15,861 nt of DNA from Actinomycetes bacterium (lineage in GTDB: Bacteria > Actinomycetota > Actinomycetes > Actinomycetales > Microbacteriaceae), in contig JAEZSU010000132.1 of NCBI GenBank assembly GCA_023421635.1, positions 1-15,861 of the forward strand. The letters run 5' to 3'. Below the pieces are notes generated by a model that worked only from the letters and a program-made list of their open reading frames with translations, searched no databases and was not told the origin of the DNA. The position numbers and the translations under genes are program-made. Below are positions 1-7,200 of this stretch, one piece after another. Position 1 is the stretch's first letter, and every line of letters starts with the position of its first letter.

Positions 1-392
1 GTGACCGTGAACGTGAAGGTCTCGGAGATCGGATGGCCGTCGCTGGAGACGACCCGCCACTCCACGGTGACGGTGCCGGCGGCGTCGCCGCTCAGCGGTT
101 GCGTGACGACGTTCTGGTCCACCTGCGGGTCGCCCGCGGAGAGCAGGGTGCCGGCCTCGTCGGTCACCTGCACCACGGTGCTCCCCGCATCCGAGAGGAG
201 CGCGGCGCTGAACGACAGCCGGACCTCGGCCGGCAGGGCGTCGAGCGATGCGCCCGCAGCCGGGTCGGAGGACAGCAGCTGATCGTGCGCGGAGGCCGGG
301 AGCGCCGGCAGCAGCACCGCGATCGCGGTGAGCAGCAGCGTCAGCAGGACCGGGAGCGGACGACGGATGCGGGGGGCCGAAGGTGCGTTCAC
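1..392 (-). CDS. copC: Copper resistance protein CopC (3' end outside window)
   Basis: This is a secreted copper-binding protein of the CopC family, which carries Cu(II) outside the membrane and often works with CopD. Reading from the GTG at 392, the visible 130 codons begin with a signal peptide: basic Arg8-Arg11, then a Leu-rich core ending in ALPASA. Predicted cleavage after Ala35 leaves His36 as the new amino terminus, as in the Cu(II) site of CopC. The fold continues as LLSSDPAAGASLD and PAEVRLSFSAAL, and the signature SSDGHPISETFTFTV gives Asp118 and His120, the other expected Cu(II) ligands. The C-terminal end, usually a short linker and a membrane anchor in actinobacteria, lies outside the window. 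An ATG five bases upstream opens another frame that stops after two codons, so GTG is preferred. A TAGGCT box ends seven bases before this GTG, which suggests a leaderless message. The gene is divergent from a copper-storage gene. Confidence 0.88.
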   Translation of the reverse strand, partial: MNAPSAPRIRRPLPVLLTLLLTAIAVLLPALPASAHDQLLSSDPAAGASLDALPAEVRLSFSAALLSDAGSTVVQVTDEAGTLLSAGDPQVDQNVVTQPLSGDAAGTVTVEWRVVSSDGHPISETFTFTV

Positions 393-399
393 GCCATGG

Positions 400-405
400 A
401 GCCTA
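400..405 (-). promoter_or_regulatory. -10 box of copC, leaderless type
   Basis: On the minus strand TAGGCT is followed by seven bases and then the copC GTG. This puts the expected transcription start at or next to the start codon. No clear -35 was seen; the region 17 bases upstream lies inside the dyad at 422-439. Confidence 0.5.
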
Positions 406-412
406 CGAGGTC

Positions 413-441
413 TTCTCGGGTGGTAGCCGTGCGCCTACCCT
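413..441 (+). promoter_or_regulatory. Promoter of the copper-storage gene, overlapping a dyad
   Basis: TTCTCG (413-418), a 17-base spacer and TACCCT (436-441) form a plausible but weak sigma-A-type promoter facing right. Inside it, GGTAG (422-426) and CTACC (435-439) form an inverted repeat with an 8-base spacer. The dyad overlaps the -10 box and also covers the region where the copC -35 should lie, so one regulator could act on both genes. No copper regulator gene (csoR, cueR) is present in the window. Confidence 0.4.
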
Positions 442-450
442 GGGCTGTGG

Positions 451-466
451 CGGGCACCCCTGCCCG
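451..466 (+). other. Short stem-loop at the predicted 5' end of the copper-storage mRNA
   Basis: CGGGCA, a CCCC loop and TGCCCG form a perfect 6-bp stem. It starts about 10 bases after the TACCCT box, so it would lie at or very near the 5' end of the transcript and could protect the message or form part of an operator. Its role is inferred from position only. Confidence 0.35.
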
Positions 467-491
467 CCTCGGAGACGAAAGCGGGTGGCTG

Positions 492-890
492 ATGGACGCG
501 AAGGTGATGGACGCGATGTCGGGCGAGGCGATGACGATGCGCGGCGCCCCGGCGGTCGACATGGACCTCATGCAGGCGTGTATCGACGCCTGTTCGGCCT
601 GCGAACAGGCGTGCACGGTCTGTGCCACGCAGCTCATGTCGTGCGCGCCGGCGTGCATGAACTGCGCGGACATGTGCGGCACCATGATGCGCGCCATGCT
701 GCGGATGCAGGGGATGACCCCGGCCGTCATGACGGCGATGCTCGACGCCTGCATCGCGATGTGCCAGCAGTGCATGGACGAGTGCATGGAGCACACCGGC
801 GACGCGGTCTGCATGATGTGCGCGCAGGCCTGCCAGGCATGCATGGACGCCTGCGCCGCCGTGAAGGACGCGATCGCCGCGGCCGCCTGA
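492..890 (+). CDS. Four-helix-bundle copper-storage protein (Csp3-like, DUF326-type)
   Basis: Csp proteins are tetramers of four-helix bundles whose Cys-lined cores hold many Cu(I) ions. This 132-residue protein has 18 Cys and about 23 Met, with repeated CxxxC and CxxC spacings (for example ACIDACSACEQAC, CMNCADMC and ACQACMDAC) and Ala-rich helical stretches between them. Eighteen Cys matches cytosolic Csp3 better than exported Csp1, and no Tat or Sec signal is seen, so a cytosolic store is inferred. The start is uncertain. ATG 492 has only a weak GGTGG upstream, while the ATG at 537 (sequence MRGAPAVDMDLMQAC) has GAGG eight bases before it; all Cys are kept with either. Its neighbour copC, divergent from a shared 99-bp gap, supports a copper role. 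The longer upstream reading frame shows no domain and crosses the promoter region. Confidence 0.85.
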   Translation: MDAKVMDAMSGEAMTMRGAPAVDMDLMQACIDACSACEQACTVCATQLMSCAPACMNCADMCGTMMRAMLRMQGMTPAVMTAMLDACIAMCQQCMDECMEHTGDAVCMMCAQACQACMDACAAVKDAIAAAA

Positions 891-895
891 GCGGC

Positions 896-1192
896 TCAGG
901 CGACTTCGCGCACGTTGTACCTGGCCCGGCCGAGGGCCAGCACACGGTACCGGTCGTGCACCGCCACGGGGCTGCCGGGCACCGCGGTGCGCGCCGCGCC
1001 CGCGGCGCTGAACCACGTCGTCTGCACGGCGCCGTCCCAGGAGCGCACGGTGACCGTGCCCCGCTCGGGATCCGTCGCGGCGACGAAGCCGTCCACCCAT
1101 TCCGACGGGGTCGCCGTCGCCAGCCGCGCCTGGATGAGGTGCAGTGCGTGTCCCGGGTCGTACGAGGTGCACGGCGCGCCCTCGTGGCACAT
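896..1192 (-). CDS. Small conserved-looking hypothetical protein
   Basis: I do not recognise this 98-residue protein. It opens with MCHEGAPCTSYDPGHALHL, giving Cys2, His3, Cys8 and His15 close together, which could be a metal site, though this is a guess. A short helix follows (residues about 14-27), then a region with alternating beta-type pattern (GTVTVRSWDG, AVQTTWF, PVAVHDRYRVLALG) that could form a small SH3-like barrel. No signal peptide or membrane segment is seen. The ATG at 1192 has GGAG only three bases upstream, so a GTG at 1249 in the same frame is an alternative. A TAGCGT box at 1287-1292 on the minus strand could serve as its promoter. Its stop lies five bases from that of the copper-storage gene, with the two genes convergent. 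Confidence 0.55.
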   Translation of the reverse strand: MCHEGAPCTSYDPGHALHLIQARLATATPSEWVDGFVAATDPERGTVTVRSWDGAVQTTWFSAAGAARTAVPGSPVAVHDRYRVLALGRARYNVREVA

Positions 1193-1389
1193 GCACTCCG
1201 CGGCCGATCGCGCCGGGAACGGGCGGGCGGGGCGGGATGACGGGGACACGGTGCGGCTTTCTGTCGGATGCGGATGATCGACGGCCACGCTACGTCCGGC
1301 CCCGCCGCCGCGCACGGCGGGCGACACACGCGGCAACATTTCCAGCGGACTGCTGGGTTCCCGGCGCGTTTGGGGCGGCCCGCATCCGT

Positions 1390-1410
1390 TAGGCTGGGCT
1401 TTCGAGGAGG
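1390..1410 (+). promoter_or_regulatory. -10 box and Shine-Dalgarno of garA
   Basis: TAGGCT (1390-1395) is a strong actinobacterial -10. GAGGAGG (1404-1410) lies five bases before the GTG at 1416 and fixes that start. The predicted leader is only about 14 bases. No convincing -35 was found; TTGGGG at 1370-1375 leaves a short 14-base spacer. The 223-bp gap from 1193 to 1415 otherwise holds only a possible minus-strand -10 (TAGCGT, 1287-1292). Confidence 0.6.
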
Positions 1411-1415
1411 ACGAC

Positions 1416-1901
1416 GTGAACGAGCAGCACGACACCCCGGCGGACGAGATCCGTCGAGGCGCCGGTGGGCGGGGGCCGACGCACGACACCACCCAGACGT
1501 TCGGGCACGACTCCGATCTCTCGTTCGTGCCCTTCGGCAGCGAGTTGACCGACGCCGAGATGGAGGCCATCGAGGCGCTCCCCTCGGGCGCAGCGCTGCT
1601 GATCGTCCGCTCCGGGCCGACCGCGGGCGCCCGCTACCTGCTCGACACCGACGTGACCACCGTGGGGCGGCATCCGGACGCCGACATCTTCTTCGACGAC
1701 GTCACGGTCTCGCGCCGCCACGCCGAGGTGACCCGCGCGGGCGCCGCGTTCGAGATCGTCGACCAGCGATCCCTCAACGGCACATACGTCAACGGCGAAC
1801 GCGTGGACCGCGCCGCGCTGCAGAACGGCTCCGAGGTGCGCATCGGCAAGTTCCGTCTCACCTTCTTCGTCTCGCCCGCCGACCTGCGGGTGGACGGCTG
1901 A
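1416..1901 (+). CDS. garA: FHA-domain metabolic regulator GarA/OdhI
   Basis: GarA/OdhI is a small cytosolic switch. Unphosphorylated, it binds and inhibits 2-oxoglutarate dehydrogenase (and affects glutamate metabolism); phosphorylation of its N-terminal Thr pair by PknG or PknB makes the FHA domain bind its own tail and releases the enzyme. The protein has 161 residues. The C-terminal FHA domain shows TTVGRHPDADIFFDD (82-95), SRRH (99-102) and SLNGTYVNG (119-127), with the expected phosphothreonine-binding Arg85, Ser99 and Asn121. The N-terminal tail carries Thr25-Thr26 in DTTQTF, in place of the ETTS motif of mycobacterial GarA, and is the likely phosphorylation site. The start is set by GAGGAGG before the GTG. 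The stop overlaps the ATG of ftsR by one base (TGATG), so translation is coupled. The order garA then MerR gene matches Rv1827-Rv1828 and odhI-ftsR. Confidence 0.92.
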   Translation: MNEQHDTPADEIRRGAGGRGPTHDTTQTFGHDSDLSFVPFGSELTDAEMEAIEALPSGAALLIVRSGPTAGARYLLDTDVTTVGRHPDADIFFDDVTVSRRHAEVTRAGAAFEIVDQRSLNGTYVNGERVDRAALQNGSEVRIGKFRLTFFVSPADLRVDG

Positions 1902-2587
1902 TGGCATCCGCGCCGGCACGGGGGCACGGCGCGCAGGGGCTGCTGAGCATCGGTCAGGTGCTCGCGCGACTGGCCCCGGAGTTTCCGGCACTGACCTCCA
2001 GCAAGCTCCGCTTCCTCGAGGTGCAGGGGATCGTCCGGCCGCGCCGGACCGAGTCCGGCTACCGCAAGTTCGCACCCGAGGACCTCGAACGGCTGCGGAT
2101 GGCGCTCACGCTGCAGCGCGACCATTACCTGCCGCTGCAGGTCATCCGGGAGTACCTGGACGACCTCGAGGCGGGGAAGTCCCCGGCCTCCCCGGCGGGT
2201 GTTCCGCGTTCGATCGTGCCGCCCTCCCGCCGCTACCGGCGCGAGGACCTGCTGCGCGAGGCGGGAGCGGCGCCGCAGCTGCTCAACGATGCCATCGGGC
2301 TCGGCCTCATCGCGGGCGGCGACAGCTACGACGACCGGGCGCTCGCGATGCTCCGCTCGCTCGTCGCGCTCGACCGGCACGGCATCGAGCCGCGCCACCT
2401 GCGCTCCCTCCGCCAGAGCGCGGAACGCGACGTCGCCCTGATCGAATCGGCGCTCACGCCGTTTCGCAGGCGGTCGGACGCCGCATCCCGCGGCCGCGCC
2501 GCGGAGGTCGCACCCGAATTGGCGCGGCGTCTTGCGGAGGTCCGCGAGGCGCTGGTGCGCTCCGCGCTCGACCGGCTCGACGGCTGA
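1901..2587 (+). CDS. ftsR: MerR-family regulator FtsR
   Basis: FtsR (Cg1631 in Corynebacterium glutamicum, Rv1828 in M. tuberculosis) is a MerR-type DNA-binding protein that activates ftsZ in Corynebacterium. The 228-residue protein has an N-terminal winged-helix region at about 14-95: LLSIGQVLARL, then SKLRFLEVQGIVRPRR, then SGYRKFAPEDLERLR and the very characteristic LQRDHYLPLQVIREYLDDLE. After a Ser/Pro linker (about 97-110) comes a helical second half (residues about 115-228), rich in Arg and Leu, that probably serves dimerisation or effector binding. No Cys cluster for metal sensing is seen, so it is unlike CueR or SoxR. Its ATG overlaps the garA stop by one base, and no separate promoter is visible. 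Assignment rests on motif and gene order; the target genes in this organism are inferred. Confidence 0.88.
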   Translation: MASAPARGHGAQGLLSIGQVLARLAPEFPALTSSKLRFLEVQGIVRPRRTESGYRKFAPEDLERLRMALTLQRDHYLPLQVIREYLDDLEAGKSPASPAGVPRSIVPPSRRYRREDLLREAGAAPQLLNDAIGLGLIAGGDSYDDRALAMLRSLVALDRHGIEPRHLRSLRQSAERDVALIESALTPFRRRSDAASRGRAAEVAPELARRLAEVREALVRSALDRLDG

Positions 2588-2620
2588 TCGCGACACGCCG
2601 ATCTGCTCGGGCGGATGTCG

Positions 2621-2655
2621 TTGCTCCGCCCCCGACCCTCCTCTAGCGTGGAGGA
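2621..2655 (+). promoter_or_regulatory. Promoter of the second merR gene with a dyad on the -10
   Basis: TTGCTC (2621-2626), a 17-base spacer and TAGCGT (2644-2649) form a well-shaped promoter between ftsR and the next gene. TCCTC (2639-2643) and GAGGA (2651-2655) make an inverted repeat centred on the -10 box, a candidate operator, perhaps for autoregulation. Confidence 0.6.
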
Positions 2656-2682
2656 AACACTGTGGAAAGGGAGGGCGCCGGC

Positions 2683-3228
2683 ATGAACGCAGGCGAACCG
2701 ATCGGCGAACCGGTCTTCACTGCCGATCTCCTTTTCACGGACGGCCTGCCGGAGATGGACGACGAGCTCGGCTACCGCGGCGCGGTCGCGGCCCGCGCGG
2801 CCGGCATCACCTACCGCCAGCTCGACTACTGGGCCCGCACCGGGCTCGTGCAGCCGACCGTCCGCGGTGCCAGCGGCTCCGGCTCGCAGCGCCTCTACGG
2901 CTTCCGCGACATCCTCGTCCTCAAGCTCGTGAAGCGCCTGCTCGACACCGGCATCTCGCTGCAGCAGATCCGCACCGCGGTCGACCAGCTGCGCGCGGCC
3001 GGCATCCGCGACCTGGCCGGCACGACGCTCATGAGCGACGGCGCCTCGGTGTACCTGTGCACCTCGAACGACGAGGTCATCGACCTGGTCAGCCGCGGCC
3101 AGGGCGTGTTCGGCATCGCCGTGGGCAAGGTGCTCCGTGAGGTCGAGTCGACGCTCGTCGAGGTCGACCCGCAGGCGCCCGACGCGGACGACGAGCTCGC
3201 GAACCGTCGCGCCAAGCGCACCGCCTGA
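2683..3228 (+). CDS. MerR-family transcriptional regulator (Rv1830-like)
   Basis: This 181-residue regulator belongs to the conserved actinobacterial MerR group found next to garA and ftsR (Rv1830 in M. tuberculosis). The winged helix-turn-helix spans about residues 31-105: YRGAVAARAAGITYRQLDYW, then RTGLVQPTV, RLYGFRDILVLKLVKRLLDTGISLQQIR. An acidic N-terminal extension of 30 residues precedes it. The C-terminal part (YLCTSNDEVIDLVSRGQGVF, then GKVLREVE) is the conserved sensing or oligomerisation part of this group, with no known ligand; the tail is acidic then basic. AAAGG-GAGGG at 2666-2675, seven bases before the ATG at 2683, decides this start over a GTG at 2662 that lies upstream of the Shine-Dalgarno. 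In M. tuberculosis a bifunctional nuclease gene (Rv1829) sits between the two regulators; here only 95 bases separate them. Confidence 0.85.
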   Translation: MNAGEPIGEPVFTADLLFTDGLPEMDDELGYRGAVAARAAGITYRQLDYWARTGLVQPTVRGASGSGSQRLYGFRDILVLKLVKRLLDTGISLQQIRTAVDQLRAAGIRDLAGTTLMSDGASVYLCTSNDEVIDLVSRGQGVFGIAVGKVLREVESTLVEVDPQAPDADDELANRRAKRTA

Positions 3229-3249
3229 CGCTCCGCATCCCACCGCCCC

Positions 3250-3274
3250 CGGGCGCTGCGTCGCTGCGCGCCCG
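3250..3274. terminator. Hairpin between convergent genes, probable terminator
   Basis: CGGGCGC (3250-3256) and GCGCCCG (3268-3274) form a perfect 7-bp GC stem with an 11-base loop, 21 bases after the merR stop. It lies between two convergent genes and could stop transcription in both directions. There is no T run, as is usual in high-GC actinobacteria. The rest of the 141-bp gap shows nothing else. Confidence 0.45.
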
Positions 3275-3369
3275 TCAGGGCCGCGAGACTGCATCACTGC
3301 CACGAGACAGCGGGCGACGGATGAAGTCCGGTGGCGCAGCAGCAGTCTTGCGGTCCAGCGGAGGTCGGG

Positions 3370-4185
3370 TCAGGATGCGGGGGCGTCGTCCTCGGGGAGG
3401 GTGATGCGGCCGGTGCGCATGACGCGCTCGAGCAGCGCGTCGAAGTCCGCGGCCAGTTCCTGCGCGGAGTCGCCGGGCCACACGTGCAGCGGCTTCGCCG
3501 CACCCTGCGCCTGCTGGAGGGAGGTGCGCTCGGGCAGCTGCGGCGAGAGGACGAGCGGACCGAACATGTCGCGCAGCTCCTTGATGCGGAACTGGTGCTC
3601 GATGGACTGCGGACGCACGCGGTTCACGACGATGCCGAGGGGCTGGAGCCTGGGGGAGAGGCCGCGTCGGATCTCCTCGATCGCGCGCAGCGCACGGTCG
3701 GCGGCGGCGACCGAGAACAGGCCGGGCTCGGTCACCACGACGACACGGTCGCTCGCGGCCCACGCGGTGCGGGTGAGCGCGTTCAGCGACGGTGCGCAGT
3801 CCACGAGGACGAGGTCGTAGTCGGCCTCGACCGTGGCGAGCGCCTCCTCGAGCTTCCACACGTCGCGGACGCTCGGATGCGGGCCGTCGAAGTTGATGGC
3901 CGACGGGCTGCCGATCAGCACGTCGATCGTGCCGGGGTGGACCTTGGTCCAGCCGCTGGCGGTGATCGCCTGCCGGACGATCTTCTCCTTGGGGTTGGCC
4001 AGGACGTCGGCGATGTTGAGACGCCCCGCCACCTGGATGTCCATCCCGGTGGACACGTCGGACTGCGGGTCGAGGTCGACGACGAGAGTCCGTACACCTC
4101 GGGCGAACGCCGCCGAGGCGAGGCCGAGTGTCACGGTCGTCTTGCCGACGCCGCCCTTGAGCGAGCTGACGGAAAGGACATGCAC
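3370..4185 (-). CDS. Orphan ParA-family ATPase
   Basis: ParA-type ATPases dimerise on ATP, bind DNA non-specifically and position chromosomes, plasmids or protein complexes. This 271-residue protein has the deviant Walker A motif KGGVGKTT at residues 10-17, with signature Lys10 and P-loop Lys15. It has the Walker A' segment LVVDLDPQSDVSTG, the Walker B-like strand LVLVDCAPSLNALT and the later conserved VVVTEPGLFSV and GIVVNRVRP segments. No N-terminal helix-turn-helix like that of plasmid P1 ParA is present, so it resembles small chromosomal ParA or orphan PldP-like proteins. No parB follows, and I saw no match to the usual parS palindrome nearby. The GTG start at 4185 (protein MHVLSVSSLKGG) has no Shine-Dalgarno, but TAACGT ends eight bases before it, which fits a leaderless message. 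It is divergent from pyc. The cargo is unknown. Confidence 0.88.
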   Translation of the reverse strand: MHVLSVSSLKGGVGKTTVTLGLASAAFARGVRTLVVDLDPQSDVSTGMDIQVAGRLNIADVLANPKEKIVRQAITASGWTKVHPGTIDVLIGSPSAINFDGPHPSVRDVWKLEEALATVEADYDLVLVDCAPSLNALTRTAWAASDRVVVVTEPGLFSVAAADRALRAIEEIRRGLSPRLQPLGIVVNRVRPQSIEHQFRIKELRDMFGPLVLSPQLPERTSLQQAQGAAKPLHVWPGDSAQELAADFDALLERVMRTGRITLPEDDAPAS

Positions 4186-4193
4186 GAGCGTCT

Positions 4194-4199
4194 ACGTTA
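4194..4199 (-). promoter_or_regulatory. -10 box of the orphan parA, leaderless type
   Basis: TAACGT on the minus strand, then eight bases, then the GTG start. The box is only eight bases from the oppositely directed pyc -10 at 4208-4213, so the two promoters probably interfere or share control. Confidence 0.45.
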
Positions 4200-4207
4200 C
4201 CGTCCCC

Positions 4208-4213
4208 TAGGCT
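4208..4213 (+). promoter_or_regulatory. -10 box of pyc
   Basis: TAGGCT is the strongest -10-like box in the 100-bp gap between parA and pyc. The transcript would start at about 4220, giving a leader of roughly 65 bases. This rules out the in-frame GTG at 4214 as a start codon. The -35 would fall on the first codons of parA and is not recognisable. Confidence 0.55.
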
Positions 4214-4285
4214 GTGAGCACACTCCGCCCGGGCGCGTCGTCGCGTCTGGGTCCCGCCAGTCGTTCGACGGATGCGAGGCAGTAC

Positions 4286-7200
4286 ATGTTCCGCAAGATC
4301 CTGGTCGCCAATCGCGGTGAGATCGCCATCCGCGCATTCCGTGCCGCGTACGAGCTGGGCGCGCGGACCGTCGCGGTGTATCCGTGGGAGGACCGCTTCT
4401 CCCTCCACCGGCTGAAAGCGGACGAGGCGTACCCCATCGGGCGGAAGGGCCACCCGGTGCGCGCCTACCTCGACGTGGACGAGATCATCCGCGTCGCGCT
4501 CGAGAGCGGCGCCGACGCCATCTACCCCGGCTACGGCTTCCTGTCCGAGAACCCGGACCTCGCCGAAAAGGCCGCCGCCAACGGCATCGCCTTCATCGGC
4601 CCGCCCGCCTCGGTGCTCGAGATGGCAGGCAACAAGGTGACCGCCAAGGAGCACGCGATCGCCGCCGGGGTCCCCGTGCTGCGCTCGACCGATGCGTCCG
4701 CCGACGTCGACGAACTGCTGGCGCAGGCCGACGACATCGGCTTCCCGATCTTCGCGAAGGCCGTCGCCGGCGGCGGCGGGCGCGGGATGCGGCGGGTCGA
4801 GACGAAGGACGAGCTCGCCGAGGCGCTGTCCGCTGCCATGCGCGAGGCCGAGAGCGCGTTCGGCGACCCGCGGATGTTCCTGGAGCAGGCCGTGCAGCGG
4901 CCGCGCCACATCGAGGTGCAGGTGCTCGCCGACGGCGGCGGGCACACGGTGCACCTGTTCGAGCGCGACTGCTCGGTGCAGCGCCGCCACCAGAAGGTCA
5001 TCGAGATCGCCCCCGCCCCGAACCTCGACGAGACGGTGCGGGACGCCCTGCACCGGCACGCGGTGGCGTTCGCGCAGTCCATCGGGTACGTGAACGCCGG
5101 CACCGTCGAGTTCCTGCTGGAGACCGCAGGCCCGCGCACGGGCGAGGTGGTGTTCATCGAGATGAACCCGCGCATCCAGGTCGAGCACACCGTCACCGAG
5201 GAGGTGACCGACGTCGACCTCGTCCAGTCGCAGATGCGCATCGCCGCGGGCGAACGGCTGGAGGACCTCGGTCTCGCGCAGGACCAGATCCGGTTGCGGG
5301 GCGCCGCACTGCAGTGCCGCATCACCACGGAGGACCCGGCGCAGGGGTTCCGGCCCGACACCGGCAAGATCACGACCTACCGCTCGCCCGGCGGCGCGGG
5401 CGTGCGCCTCGACGGCGGGACCACCGCCGCCGGTGCGCAGATCAGCCCGCACTTCGACTCCATGCTCGCCAAGCTCACCTGCCGCGGCCGCGACTTCCCG
5501 GCGGCGGTCGGACGGGCGCGCAGGGCCCTGGCGGAGTTCCGCATCCGCGGGGTGTCGACGAACATCCCGTTCCTGCAGGCGGTGCTCGACGACCCCGCCT
5601 TCGTCGCCGGCGACATCAGCACCTCCTTCATCGAGGAGCGGCCGGGGTTGCTCGCCGGGCGCGAGTCGAAGGACCGCGGGTCGAAGATCCTCAACTGGCT
5701 CGCCGACGTGACCGTCAACACCCCGAACGGCGAGAACCCGCAGGTGGTCGACCCGCGGGAGAAGCTCCCGGCGGTCGACCTGCTGGCGCCCGCGCCCGCC
5801 GGTTCCCGGCAGCGGCTGCAGGAGCTCGGCCCGGCGGGGTTCGCCGCGGACCTCCGTGCCCGCACCGAGCTCGCGGTGACCGACACCACGTTCCGCGACG
5901 CCCACCAGTCGCTGCTCGCCACCCGCGTGCGCACGAAGGACCTCGTCACCGTCGCGCCGTACGTGGCACGGCTCACGCCGCAGCTCCTCTCCGTCGAGGC
6001 GTGGGGCGGCGCGACCTACGACGTCGCGCTGCGGTTCCTCGGCGAGGACCCGTGGGAGCGGCTCGACGCACTCCGCCAGGCGCTGCCGAACATCGCCATC
6101 CAGATGCTCCTGCGCGGCCGGAATACGGTCGGCTACACCCCGTACCCCACGAAGGTCACGGACGCGTTCGTCCGCGAGGCCGCCGCATCCGGGGTCGACG
6201 TCTTCCGCATCTTCGACGCGCTCAACGACGTGTCGCAGATGCGCCCCGCGATCGATGCCGTGCTGGAGACCGGCACCGCGGTCGCCGAGACCGCGCTGTG
6301 CTACACCGGCGACCTGCTCGATCCCGCCGAGCGGCTGTACACGCTCGACTACTACCTGCGCCTCGCGGAGCAGATGGTCGAGGCGGGCGCGCACATCCTC
6401 GCGATCAAGGACATGGCCGGCCTCCTGCGCCCCGCGGCGGGCGCGAAGCTCGTCGAGGCGCTGCGGGCACGCTTCGACCAGCCGGTGCACGTCCACACCC
6501 ACGACACCGCGGGCGGGCAGCTCGCGACGCTCCTGGCGGTGAGCGCCGCCGGTGCGGATGCGGTCGACGTCGCCGCCGCGCCCATGTCGGGCACGACGAG
6601 CCAGCCGTCGCTCTCGGCGCTCGTCGCGGCCCTCGCGCACACCGAGCGCGACACCGGCATCCCGCTGCAGGCGGCCGAAGACCTGGAGCCGTACTGGGAG
6701 GCGGTGCGCCGGCTCTACAGGCCGTTCGAGTCGGGTCTTCCCGGACCCACCGGCCGGGTGTACCACCATGAGATCCCCGGCGGACAGCTGTCGAACCTCC
6801 GGCAGCAGGCGATCGCGCTCGGTCTCGCCGACGACTTCGAGCTCATCGAGGACATGTACGCCGCGGCGAACCGCATCCTCGGCCGCATCCCGAAGGTGAC
6901 GCCGTCGTCGAAGGTCGTGGGCGATCTTGCGCTGCACCTGGCTGCGGTCCGCGCCGATCCGGACGACTTCGCGGAGAACCCGCAGCACTACGACATCCCC
7001 GATTCCGTGGTGGGCTTCATGGCGGGGGAGCTCGGTGACCTGCCGGGCGGGTGGCCCGAGCCGTTCCGCAGCAAGGTTCTCGCCGGACGCACGGTCTCGA
7101 TCGAGGTCGCCCCGCTCGCCGACGAGGATGCCGCGGCGCTCGACGGCGACCCCGCGACGCGGCGGGCGACCTTGAACCGGCTGCTGTTCCCCGCTCCGAC

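Noticed and set aside
33..491. Upstream extension of the copper-storage frame.
   Set aside because: It runs antisense to copC and through the shared promoter region, with low-complexity Arg/Gln content.
1268..1900. Upstream extension of ftsR.
   Set aside because: It overlaps all of garA in another frame; the ATG at 1901 directly precedes the conserved MerR domain.
3370..4185. A ParABS chromosome-segregation locus.
   Set aside because: Only ParA is present. I saw no parB and no match to the usual parS palindrome nearby, so it is called an orphan.
4214..4285. In-frame GTG start for pyc giving 24 extra residues.
   Set aside because: The GTG touches the TAGGCT -10 box, so it would not be transcribed; ATG 4286 has a Shine-Dalgarno and the usual FRKILVANRGE start.
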